Below the pieces are notes generated by a model. It saw only the letters and a program-made list of their open reading frames with translations, was not told the origin of the DNA and made no database searches. Of a stretch of DNA of 64,000 nt, positions 16,643-23,744 are shown piece by piece. How positions within the stretch are numbered: the stretch's first letter is position 1; each line of letters starts with the position of its first letter. A program made the translations under genes and the position numbers. Source of the DNA: UBA1161 sp002311745 (GTDB taxonomy: Bacteria > Planctomycetota > Phycisphaerae > Tepidisphaerales > Tepidisphaeraceae); the NCBI GenBank assembly GCA_050018415.1, contig JBEKAB010000014.1:1-64000 (forward strand), in the 5' to 3' direction.

Positions 16643-17341
16643 TCAGCGCCTTCCTCTTCGCGGGCCTCCGCCGGGACGAACATCCGTCTCCAACACTTCC
16701 TCGCCGTACATGCCGCGATAAATCCAGACCTTCACGCCGATGGTGCCGTAGGTCGTGAAGGCGATGGCGTAGCCGTAGTTCACGTCCGCCTGCAGCGTGG
16801 TCAGGGGCACCGAGCCCGTAACAGACTTTTCGCTGCGGGCGATTTCGGCGCCGCCCAGACGCCCGCTGACGCCGATGCGAATGCCCTTGGCCCCGGCCTG
16901 CATCGTCGCTTCCATGCGCATCTTCATCACGCGGCGGAAACTGGCGCGCTTCTTGAGCTGCTCGGCAATCGCCTCGGCGACCAGTTGCGCGTTCAAGTCC
17001 GGGTTCTTGATCTCGATGACCTTGAGCGGGGCCACTTTCCGCTTGATCAGGTCTTCCAGTTCCTCGCGCAGCTTGTCGACTTCGGCGCCCTTGGGCCCAA
17101 TGACCAGGCCCGGACGCGCGGTTTTCAAGGTGATCGTCACTTCCTCGCGCGTGCGCTCGATGAGGATGTCGGCGACGGCGGCGAAAGGCGGGTGGCGATT
17201 CAGCTTTTCATCGATAAACCGGCGGACGCGATGGTCCTCGACCAGGAAGTCCCCGAACGCCGACTTGGGCGCGTACCATCGGCTCTTCCAGTCCTCGGTG
17301 ATGCCGGTGCGAAAACCGATCGGATTAACCTTTTGACCCAT
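16643..17341 (-). CDS. rpsC: 30S ribosomal protein S3
   Basis: A 232-residue S3 beginning MGQKVNPIGFRTGIT. It has the KH domain with RPGLVIGPKGAEVDKL (GxxG loop), and the C-terminal GIRIGVSGRLGGAEIARSE and GTIGVKVWIYRG signatures. It lines the mRNA entry channel. The ATG at 17341 lies inside the 3' end of rplV, a 17-bp overlap. The tail is Arg/Gly-rich. Confidence 0.97.
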   Translation of the reverse strand: MGQKVNPIGFRTGITEDWKSRWYAPKSAFGDFLVEDHRVRRFIDEKLNRHPPFAAVADILIERTREEVTITLKTARPGLVIGPKGAEVDKLREELEDLIKRKVAPLKVIEIKNPDLNAQLVAEAIAEQLKKRASFRRVMKMRMEATMQAGAKGIRIGVSGRLGGAEIARSEKSVTGSVPLTTLQADVNYGYAIAFTTYGTIGVKVWIYRGMYGEEVLETDVRPGGGPRRGRR

Positions 17342-17699
17342 GAGTAACGTCCTTCGCGTCCTTGGACTTTCGTTCATCCAGCGTCACCACCAGGTGGCTG
17401 GTGCGCTTGAGGATGGAATAGGCCTTGCCGCGGTCCTTGGGCTGAAACCGCTTGATGACCGGGCCGGGATCAACCCAGCACTTGGCGACGTACAGGGCAT
17501 TTCGAGAGCGGACTTCCTGCTCGGCGGCGTTGGCGACGGCGCTGCGGAGGACCTTTTCGATCATGCCGCTGGCCCGTTGCTTGGAGAATTGCAGGAGGGT
17601 GATGGCGTCGTCCACGTCGCGGCCGCGGATCAGGTCCATCAGCAGCCGCGCCTTCCGCGGCGCGATCCTGGCAAACCGATGTTTGGCTTCAAAAGGCAT
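17325..17699 (-). CDS. rplV: 50S ribosomal protein L22
   Basis: A 124-residue L22: FARIAPRKARLLMDLIRGRD, then VLRSAVANAAEQ and the exit-tunnel hairpin region ending with RGKAYSILKRTSHLVVTL. It lines the nascent-peptide tunnel. It overlaps rpsC by 17 bp, suggesting coupling. A short Lys/Asp tail is added. Confidence 0.96.
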   Translation of the reverse strand: MPFEAKHRFARIAPRKARLLMDLIRGRDVDDAITLLQFSKQRASGMIEKVLRSAVANAAEQEVRSRNALYVAKCWVDPGPVIKRFQPKDRGKAYSILKRTSHLVVTLDERKSKDAKDVTHGSKG

Positions 17700-17718
17700 A
17701 AATCATTCCTGCCACGCA

Positions 17719-18048
17719 CTAACTGCTGGCCGGCGCCGGGGCCGGAGCCGCGCCGCCCGCGGCTGCCGCCGCGGCCGCGACCGCCGCCTTCTTACCGCTG
17801 TGGCCCTTGAATATCCGCGTCGGCGAAAACTCGCCCAGCTTGTGCCCGACCATGTCTTCCTGAACGAACACCTTCAAAAACTTGTTGCCGTTGTGGACCT
17901 CAAACGTATGGCCCACGAATTCCGGAATGATGGTGCAGGCCCGAGCCCACGTCTTGATCGGCTGCTTGGCGCGGTTCTCGTTGAGCTTCGACACCTTGCG
18001 GAAAAGCTTCTCGTCAACGAAGGGACCCTTCTTTGCGCTACGGCTCAT
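17719..18048 (-). CDS. rpsS: 30S ribosomal protein S19 with Ala-rich tail
   Basis: A 109-residue S19. It starts MSRSAKKGPFVDEKL, with IIPEFVGHTFEVHNGNKF and VGHKLGEFSPTR as conserved parts. From residue about 85 the sequence becomes an Ala/Gly/Pro run, roughly 20 residues more than usual. It acts in the 30S head near the A site. A dispersed inverted repeat occupies the spacer to rplB. Confidence 0.96.
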   Translation of the reverse strand: MSRSAKKGPFVDEKLFRKVSKLNENRAKQPIKTWARACTIIPEFVGHTFEVHNGNKFLKVFVQEDMVGHKLGEFSPTRIFKGHSGKKAAVAAAAAAAGGAAPAPAPASS

Positions 18049-18070
18049 ATCTGCTCCCAGTCACCGGTCA

Positions 18071-18157
18071 AATTCGAAATTCGAATGACAAATGACGAAT
18101 GAAAAAAAATGCATCCGTCCGCGCTCATTCGAATTTCGTCATTCGTCATTCGTCATT
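18071..18157. repeat. Inverted repeat with ATGACGAA-iterated arms, inside the ribosomal operon
   Basis: The left arm contains ATTCGAAATTCGAATGACAA and ATGACGAATGA. The right arm has TCATTCGAATTTCGTCAT then two further TTCGTCAT words. An A8 run and about 20 bp lie between. This is the same family as 7347-7472. It fills the rplB-rpsS spacer. Confidence 0.85.
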
Positions 18158-18162
18158 CCACG

Positions 18163-19032
18163 TCAAAGGTTCACCGTCTGCGGGCGTTGCTGATGCGTGC
18201 CGAACTTTCGGCGGCGCAGGATCAGTTTCTCGCTGTTTTTGCGCGGGCTGCGGGTGATTCCGCCCTTGGCGGGGACGCCGGTCCGGCTCACCGGATGGCG
18301 TCCGCCGTTGCTGCGGCCCTCGCCGCCGCCCAGCGGATGATCGATGGGATTCATGGCCTTGGCCCGCGTGTGCGGCCTTTTGCCCATGTTCCGCATGCGC
18401 CCGGCTTTGCCGATGCTAACGTTGATCCAATCCAGGTTCCCCAACTGCCCGATGGTGGCGCGACAGGCGCTGCGCACGCGGCGCATTTCGCCGGAGGGCA
18501 GAATGATGACCGCCCACAGCCCTTCGCGCGCTCCCAGCCTTCCTACGCCGCCGGCGGTTCGCACCAGCTTGCCCCCCTGCCCGGGATTCATCTCGATGTT
18601 GTGAATCTCCAGGCCCGTGGGGATGTTGACCAGGGGAAGACAGTTGCCGATTTCCGGCGGAGCGTCGGGACCGGCCACCACCTTCGCGCCGACTTTCAGC
18701 CCGTTGGGACAAAGGATGTACGACTTGGTGCCGTCCTCGTATTTGATCAGGGCGATGTGCACGCTGCGGTTGGGATCGTACTCGATGGCTTCGACGGCGG
18801 CAGGCATGCCGTCCTTGGCGTTGCGCTTGAAGTCGATCAGCCGATACAGACGCTTGGAGCCGCCGCCGTGATGCTTGACGGTGATGATCCCCCGATGGTT
18901 GCGGCCGTTGGCGCGGCACTGCCCGATCACCAGCGACGGCTCGGGCTCGAACTTGGTCAGCACGGCGCCGTAATCGAGCACCGATCCGGCGCGCCGGCCG
19001 GGGGAGGTCGGATTGTAATATTTGATCGCCAT
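18163..19032 (-). CDS. rplB: 50S ribosomal protein L2
   Basis: A 289-residue L2. It starts MAIKYYNPTSPGRRAGSVLDY and contains GRNHRGIITVKHHGGGSKRLYR. The C-terminal signature around NPIDHPLGGGEGRSNGGRHP carries the conserved His needed for peptidyl transferase. The end is RRRKFGTHQQ-like. Standard length; it follows rplW by 45 bp that hold a hairpin repeat. Confidence 0.97.
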   Translation of the reverse strand: MAIKYYNPTSPGRRAGSVLDYGAVLTKFEPEPSLVIGQCRANGRNHRGIITVKHHGGGSKRLYRLIDFKRNAKDGMPAAVEAIEYDPNRSVHIALIKYEDGTKSYILCPNGLKVGAKVVAGPDAPPEIGNCLPLVNIPTGLEIHNIEMNPGQGGKLVRTAGGVGRLGAREGLWAVIILPSGEMRRVRSACRATIGQLGNLDWINVSIGKAGRMRNMGKRPHTRAKAMNPIDHPLGGGEGRSNGGRHPVSRTGVPAKGGITRSPRKNSEKLILRRRKFGTHQQRPQTVNL

Positions 19033-19048
19033 GGCTTACTCCAAAACA

Positions 19049-19072
19049 AGCCCCGCATGTCCATGCGGGGCT
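19049..19072. repeat. Hairpin AGCCCCGCA...TGCGGGGCT, copy 2
   Basis: Perfect 9-bp arms and a 6-bp loop (TGTCCA) between rplW and rplB. It differs from the copy at 31991-32014 by one loop base and from 11506-11529 by two. Confidence 0.8.
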
Positions 19073-19077
19073 CCGGG

Positions 19078-19356
19078 TCAATACAATTCGATCCTCGAAT
19101 TCTCATCCAGCGTGATGATCGCGCGCTTCCAATCGCTGGTGCGCGACAGGCCGGCGCGGGAGCGCCGCGGCTTGCCCTTGCGGTTCATCGTCCGCACATC
19201 CAGCACGCGCACCTTGTAAAGCGACTCGATCGCCCGGCGAATCTGCACCTTGTTGGCGCTCTGACGCACCTGAAACGCGTAGACGTTGCGCGTCTCCTGC
19301 TGATGCGTGCTCTTTTCCGTGACCAGCGGCTTGATGATGACGTTGATGCTGTCCAT
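19078..19356 (-). CDS. rplW: 50S ribosomal protein L23
   Basis: A 92-residue L23: VIIKPLVTEKSTHQQE, then YAFQVRQSANKVQIRRAIESLYKVRVLDVRT and a C-terminal strand pair. It borders the exit tunnel and docks trigger factor and SRP. It is 10 bp after rplD. Confidence 0.96.
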   Translation of the reverse strand: MDSINVIIKPLVTEKSTHQQETRNVYAFQVRQSANKVQIRRAIESLYKVRVLDVRTMNRKGKPRRSRAGLSRTSDWKRAIITLDENSRIELY

Positions 19357-19366
19357 GTCGCGCCTC

Positions 19367-19981
19367 TTACGCCAGAATCTTTTCCAAACCCGCCTTGGTC
19401 AGCAGGAGCGTGCGGTTCCGCAAAATGTCCCACGCGTTGAGCTGCGCCACGGTGGTCAACACGGTGCGATCGAGGTTGCGGGCCGAGCGCTCGACGGATT
19501 CGTCCCGGCCGTCGATGGCCAGCAGGCAGCTTCGGTCGATGCCCAGGGCCTTGTAAATCCTGGCCATGTGCTTGGTCTTGGCCTCCGGCAACTTTAATTC
19601 ATCGAGCACGCGGATGTCGTTGCTCTGCAACTTCATAAGAATGGCGCTGTTGCGTGCCAGCCGCCGGGCCTTCTTGGGCAGCGCCTGGCGCCAATCCTTG
19701 GGACGTTTCTGCTTGGCGTGTCCGCCGCCCTTCTTGATGGGGTTGCGGATTCCGCCGGTGCGGGCGTTGCCCGTGCCCTTTTGGCGAAACACCTTTCGCG
19801 TAGAGCCGGCGACCTCGCCGCGGGCCAGCGTGCGCACGGTGCCCTGCCGCTGGTTGGCGTGATAGGCGACGATCGCCTGCTTCAGCAGCTCCTTGCGGAC
19901 CTGCCCGCCCAGCTTGGCTTCGTCGACCTGAAGGCTCTGAACCTTCTGGCCATTCTGATCGAATACCGGAACCTCTATCAT
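19367..19981 (-). CDS. rplD: 50S ribosomal protein L4
   Basis: A 204-residue L4: EVPVFDQNGQKVQSLQVDE at the start, the tunnel loop RKVFRQKGTGNARTGGIRNP, and a GGHAKQKRPKDWRQALPKK basic part. In enterobacteria L4 autoregulates the S10 operon; no such element can be claimed here. Its start overlaps the rplC stop by 4 bp (ATGA). Confidence 0.97.
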   Translation of the reverse strand: MIEVPVFDQNGQKVQSLQVDEAKLGGQVRKELLKQAIVAYHANQRQGTVRTLARGEVAGSTRKVFRQKGTGNARTGGIRNPIKKGGGHAKQKRPKDWRQALPKKARRLARNSAILMKLQSNDIRVLDELKLPEAKTKHMARIYKALGIDRSCLLAIDGRDESVERSARNLDRTVLTTVAQLNAWDILRNRTLLLTKAGLEKILA

Positions 19982-20670
19982 GGCTTAACCGCCTGCTTCT
20001 TATCTTTATCCGTCTCCGCTTTCACCTGAGCCGTGACGCTCTTGCGCACGAACAGGAGCCCGCCGTTGGGTCCGGGCAGGGCTCCTATGATGAGCAGGAG
20101 ACTGTTTTCGGCATCGACCTTGAGCAGCCGGTGGTTGCGCGTGGTGACGCGATCCATGCCCATATGCCCGGCCATGCGCACGCCCTTCTTGGGCTTGCCG
20201 CACTGGCCGCGCCAGGTGGCGCGCGACGCGATGGAACCGGGGGAGCGGTGCTTGCGCTCGGTGCCGTGGGAATTGCATTGGCCGCCGAAGTGGTGACGCT
20301 TCATGACGCCGGCCGTGCCCTTGCCCTTGCTGGTGCCGATCACGTCCACGAACTTAACGTCGTTGAACAACTCCACGCCGACCTTGGCGCCGGCGGTCAA
20401 ATTCGTCGGCTCCTTGAGGCGTACTTCGCGGAAAAACCGCTTGGGGCCGACGCCCGCCTTGGCCGCGTGACCGATCAGCGGGATCGTGCTCAACTTGGCC
20501 TTGACGTCCTCAAAGCCAAGCTGCACGGCGTTGTAGCCGTCGCTGTCGACGGTCTTCACTTGCGTCACGTGACACGGCCCCGCCTGCACGACGGTCACGG
20601 GCACGCTGGTGCCCTTGTCGTCGTACGCGCGGGTCGTCCCTACTTTCTTGCCCAACAATGCTGGGGTCAT
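19978..20670 (-). CDS. rplC: 50S ribosomal protein L3
   Basis: A 230-residue L3 with ATG at 20670 (MTPALLGKKVGTTRAYDD). A GTGAGG site lies about 10 nt upstream. It contains the VTQVKTVDSDGYNAVQLGF segment and the tryptophan-finger region GTAGVMKRHHFGGQ with SHGTERKHRSPGSI. It binds near the peptidyl-transferase centre. A 129-bp leader with two GC hairpins separates it from rpsJ. Confidence 0.96.
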   Translation of the reverse strand: MTPALLGKKVGTTRAYDDKGTSVPVTVVQAGPCHVTQVKTVDSDGYNAVQLGFEDVKAKLSTIPLIGHAAKAGVGPKRFFREVRLKEPTNLTAGAKVGVELFNDVKFVDVIGTSKGKGTAGVMKRHHFGGQCNSHGTERKHRSPGSIASRATWRGQCGKPKKGVRMAGHMGMDRVTTRNHRLLKVDAENSLLLIIGALPGPNGGLLFVRKSVTAQVKAETDKDKKQAVKP

Positions 20671-20799
20671 GCGACAAAACCTCACCCGCGACACGCGGCC
20701 CGTTTTGCGGGCGGTCGGGTTCTTGGATGAACCCCGCGGTCCGGCAAAGCCGACAACGAAAAACGCCCCTTAAGAGCAGGGACGCATGCACAATAAAAG

Positions 20800-21108
20800 T
20801 TAAGCCTTGATCTTCACAAATACACCGGCCGGCACCACCAGGCGATTGAGCGCTTCCACCGTCCTGGCGGTGGGCTCGAAAATATCGATGACGCGCTTGT
20901 GCGTCCGCATCTCAAACTGCTCGCGACTTTTCTTGTCGATGTGCGGGCTGCGCAACACCGTATAGCGCTCGATGCGGGTGGGCATCGGGATCGGGCCGCA
21001 TACGCGCGCATTGGTCCGCTTGGCATGGTCGACGATTTCCTTCGCCGACGCATCCAGGGCGCGATGGTCGTAAGCTTCCATCCGAATCCTGATCCGATCA
21101 CCCGTCAT
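20800..21108 (-). CDS. rpsJ: 30S ribosomal protein S10
   Basis: A 102-residue S10: RIRIRMEAYDHRALDASAKE, then VCGPIPMPTRIERYTVLRSPHID and the C-terminal RRxIDI-like THKRVIDIFEPTARTV. It also serves in transcription antitermination in other bacteria (NusE). It is the first gene of the operon, with a sigma70-type promoter about 75-100 bp upstream. Confidence 0.97.
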   Translation of the reverse strand: MTGDRIRIRMEAYDHRALDASAKEIVDHAKRTNARVCGPIPMPTRIERYTVLRSPHIDKKSREQFEMRTHKRVIDIFEPTARTVEALNRLVVPAGVFVKIKA

Positions 21109-21183
21109 ACCGGCAATTCCGTTTCCAAATCCGCCAACCCCTCGCGGTCGCCATTATCGCGCCAAAAAGGGGAAAGACGAGGA

Positions 21184-21211
21184 ACTCTAACAGTCGCTAT
21201 TACCTTGTCAA
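21184..21211 (-). promoter_or_regulatory. Sigma70-type promoter of the S10-spc operon
   Basis: On the minus strand TTGACA (21211-21206) is a perfect -35. A 16-bp spacer leads to TAGAGT (21189-21184, four of six consensus bases). The expected start near 21177 leaves a leader of about 70 nt before rpsJ. Confidence 0.6.
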
Positions 21212-21335
21212 GCCGTGAGGTAGGCGAATTTGACCTGTCCAAGACCTGAGGGGCTCGTGACGCGGCGGACAGACGTTTGGCTCTTCCGCAAGGCGTTTGA
21301 TCAAGGTTCGCGCGGTTGAGTCGCGGTTCGATTTC

Positions 21336-21487
21336 AGCAAAGAATCGATCTATAGAACAATCGCGGCGCATTCGCGCGTGCAAAATTTGCGAAATTTGTA
21401 CGACGAAATGGGGACACGAAGTTATACTGCGTCGGGGCAACGGGAGAGAACGGGGGTTGGGGTTCACACCATGAAGGGGTTTTTCCA
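21336..21487 (+). promoter_or_regulatory. Conserved upstream module of GH28 gene A
   Basis: This stretch is closely matched at 23594-23744 in front of the second GH28 gene. It contains CGATCTATAG (21346-21355), an AAATTT-GCG-AAATTT dyad (21383-21397), and a TATACT -10-like hexamer (21423-21428) followed by a purine-rich leader. No good -35 is seen, so the dyads may bind an activator. The ribosome site is GAAGGGG about 9 nt before the ATG. Confidence 0.6.
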
Positions 21488-23023
21488 ATGCGATATTTGC
21501 AGATTGACCGCCAGCGTCGGGCGGCGAGGCGACGCGTGCATTATTCGTCTGTGTTGAGCGGGACGGCGCTGCTCTTGGGACCGCTGGCCGGGACGACAGC
21601 GGTCTGGGCCGACGATCCGATCTTTCCGTACATTCCATCGAATCCCAACAACGATCCGGATTACTACGACATCACCAACCCCCAGTACGGCGGCAGCACC
21701 AGCGCATCGGCCGCGACCAACGCCGCGGCCATCAACGCCGCGCTGAACGCTTGCAGCACCGCCGGCGGCGGGACGGTGGTCATACCGGCCGGAATATTCC
21801 AGTGCGCTCCGATGAGCCTGAACGGCCTGAGCAACGTCAATCTCCAGGTCGACGGAACGCTGCAAGCGCCGGACATGGCGGACTTCGGCAGCAACCCGGC
21901 GGGGAGCTATTACATCTACTGGAAGTACGCCTACAACGACATGCTGAGCGGCTCGGGCACCATCGACGGCAACGGCGCTTCCTGGTCGGGAAGCAGCTCC
22001 AAGCCAAAGTTCATCAATTTCTCCAACGGCCAAGTCGTCGCCGTGGAGAACCTGCACGTGCAGAACACACCCAAAGAAGGCTTCACCTTCAGCGGCAGCC
22101 AAACCGCCGACGTCACGTTCGACGGTGTGACGGTCTTCAATCCTTCGAATTCGCCCAACACCGACGGCATCGACCCCAACGGCAACAATATTCTGATCGA
22201 AAACTGCAACGTCTCCACCGGCGACGACGACATCGCGCTCAAGTGCAGCCCCAGCAACGTCCAAAACGGCTGCAATAACATCAGGATCACCAACTGCACG
22301 TTCGGCTACGGGCACGGGTTGTCCATTGGTGGACAAACCAACATGGGCCTCACCAACATGACCGTCACCAACTGCACCTTCACCAACACCAACTACGGCT
22401 TCCGCCTCAAAGCCGGAAAAGGCAACGGCGGGGTGGTCAAGAACGTCACCTTCAGCAACTGCACGATGACGAATGTCAGCACTGCGATCGTCATCAACAG
22501 CTGGTATGACAGCGGCGACCATTACGGCCACAACGAGTGGCCGCCTAATGGTTTTTTGCATGGGCTTGCCAATCCCAAAGATCCTTCCGTCACGGTTGAC
22601 GAAGTCAATAACACCGATGCGTATCCGTTCTTCGATAATATCTCTTTCAGCAACATTAACGCGACGTGCGCCGGCAACTACAACGTTGCGATCATTTACG
22701 GTCTGAACAGCACCCCGGCAGATTCCACCGACCAACCGCCACGTAACATCGACAGCATTTCATTCAGCAACGTGAACCTCATCGGCGACCCCAGCGGCTC
22801 TTGGGGAGCGGATATTTACTACGCGTCCAACCTGGACCTCTCGGGCCTGAACGTCACGGCTACCAACAGTCCCAACTTTGAAGAATACGGCGATACTTTC
22901 GTGCCGGAACCGGCCACGGCATCCGTGGCACTGCTGGGATGGGCGGGGCTGCTTCTGTGCCGACAACGCCGCAAACCGGCACACGCGCCGGTTCCGCTGA
23001 GTAGCCACACCGCGTCGGGTTGA
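21488..23023 (+). CDS. GH28 polygalacturonase-like PEP-CTERM protein (copy A)
   Basis: A 511-residue secreted right-handed beta-helix enzyme. A long Arg-rich n-region precedes the signal helix, with cleavage expected near AVWA-DD (about residue 42). The GH28 active-site motifs are present: SPNTDGID (Asp), STGDDDIALK (two Asp), GHGLSIGG (His) and RLKAGKG (Arg-x-Lys). It should hydrolyse galacturonan or a related acidic polysaccharide. The C-terminus has a VPEPATA motif, a hydrophobic stretch and Arg-rich end: a PEP-CTERM sorting signal for exosortase. A 20-residue tail after it is unusual. It is paired with copy B downstream. Confidence 0.92.
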   Translation: MRYLQIDRQRRAARRRVHYSSVLSGTALLLGPLAGTTAVWADDPIFPYIPSNPNNDPDYYDITNPQYGGSTSASAATNAAAINAALNACSTAGGGTVVIPAGIFQCAPMSLNGLSNVNLQVDGTLQAPDMADFGSNPAGSYYIYWKYAYNDMLSGSGTIDGNGASWSGSSSKPKFINFSNGQVVAVENLHVQNTPKEGFTFSGSQTADVTFDGVTVFNPSNSPNTDGIDPNGNNILIENCNVSTGDDDIALKCSPSNVQNGCNNIRITNCTFGYGHGLSIGGQTNMGLTNMTVTNCTFTNTNYGFRLKAGKGNGGVVKNVTFSNCTMTNVSTAIVINSWYDSGDHYGHNEWPPNGFLHGLANPKDPSVTVDEVNNTDAYPFFDNISFSNINATCAGNYNVAIIYGLNSTPADSTDQPPRNIDSISFSNVNLIGDPSGSWGADIYYASNLDLSGLNVTATNSPNFEEYGDTFVPEPATASVALLGWAGLLLCRQRRKPAHAPVPLSSHTASG

Positions 23024-23096
23024 TTGGGGGTTTGTCCGTGCGACATGGACAGATCCGATTTGGGCCATCAGCGATTTTGACTCGAAGGGAGAGACC

Positions 23097-23498
23097 ATGT
23101 TCACACATGCACTGCGCCACCGAGAATCCGGACTCGAACGGGCGGCAGCGTGGAAATGCCAAGTCATGCTCGCGGCCGCGCCGATCGGCCTCATGGCCGC
23201 CGCCGCCCAAACGGCCAGCTTCAACTCGCTCTATTTCTTTCAAGGAGGCAGCGACGGGCGGAACCCGAACGGTTCCCTGCTCCAGTCCGGCTCGATGCTG
23301 TACGGCATGACCGAATATGGCGGCACCTACGGCGACGGAACCATCTTTTCCTTTAATCTCCCCACCGTGCCCGAGCCGGGGACGCTGGGGCTGTTGGCTT
23401 TAGCGGGGGGAACTTTGTGCCTGCGCCGGCAGCGGAACCGAGCGGCACGCGGCGATCACAGCCTCGGCCCGCCGATGGGCGACCCATGGACGCAATAG
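23097..23498 (+). CDS. Mini PEP-CTERM protein with one GloVer-type repeat
   Basis: A 133-residue frame with a hydrophobic signal-like segment (residues about 22-40) and one LYGMTEYGGTYGDGTIFSFN unit. That unit matches the tandem repeat of GloVer-type extracellular proteins, which normally have many copies. It ends with VPEPGTLGLLALAGG and an Arg-rich stop-transfer, then about 25 extra residues. A GAAGGGAGAG site precedes the ATG at 23097. It looks like a reduced relic of a larger surface protein, yet it is intact as an open frame. Confidence 0.6.
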   Translation: MFTHALRHRESGLERAAAWKCQVMLAAAPIGLMAAAAQTASFNSLYFFQGGSDGRNPNGSLLQSGSMLYGMTEYGGTYGDGTIFSFNLPTVPEPGTLGLLALAGGTLCLRRQRNRAARGDHSLGPPMGDPWTQ

Positions 23499-23593
23499 AG
23501 CCCAAAGAGCTTGGGGCGCGGCCGATGGAGCTTTGGCTAGCCATCGGGAATTTGATGTTAGGTCTGAGCGCCTAAAGCAGCACCTCAATTCCT

Positions 23594-23744
23594 TCAAAGA
23601 TTCGATCTATAGATCAATCGGCGGTGCGCTTGTGCGTGCAAATTTTGCGAAATTTGTACGACGAAATGGGGACACGAAGTTATACTGCGTCGGGGCTACG
23701 GGAGAGAACGGGGGTTTGGGACTCACCAGGAAGGGGTTTTTCCA
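23594..23744 (+). promoter_or_regulatory. Conserved upstream module of GH28 gene B
   Basis: This is the counterpart of 21336-21487. GATCTATAGATC (23604-23615) is a perfect 12-bp palindrome here. The AATTTTGCGAAATTT dyad, the TATACT hexamer (23681-23686) and the AAGGGG ribosome site are all kept. Conservation outside coding sequence argues for shared regulation. Confidence 0.6.

Noticed and set aside
21105..21638. 177-residue minus-strand frame across the rpsJ upstream region
   Set aside because: It overlaps the S10 promoter and the GH28 upstream module and is low-complexity; not protein-like.
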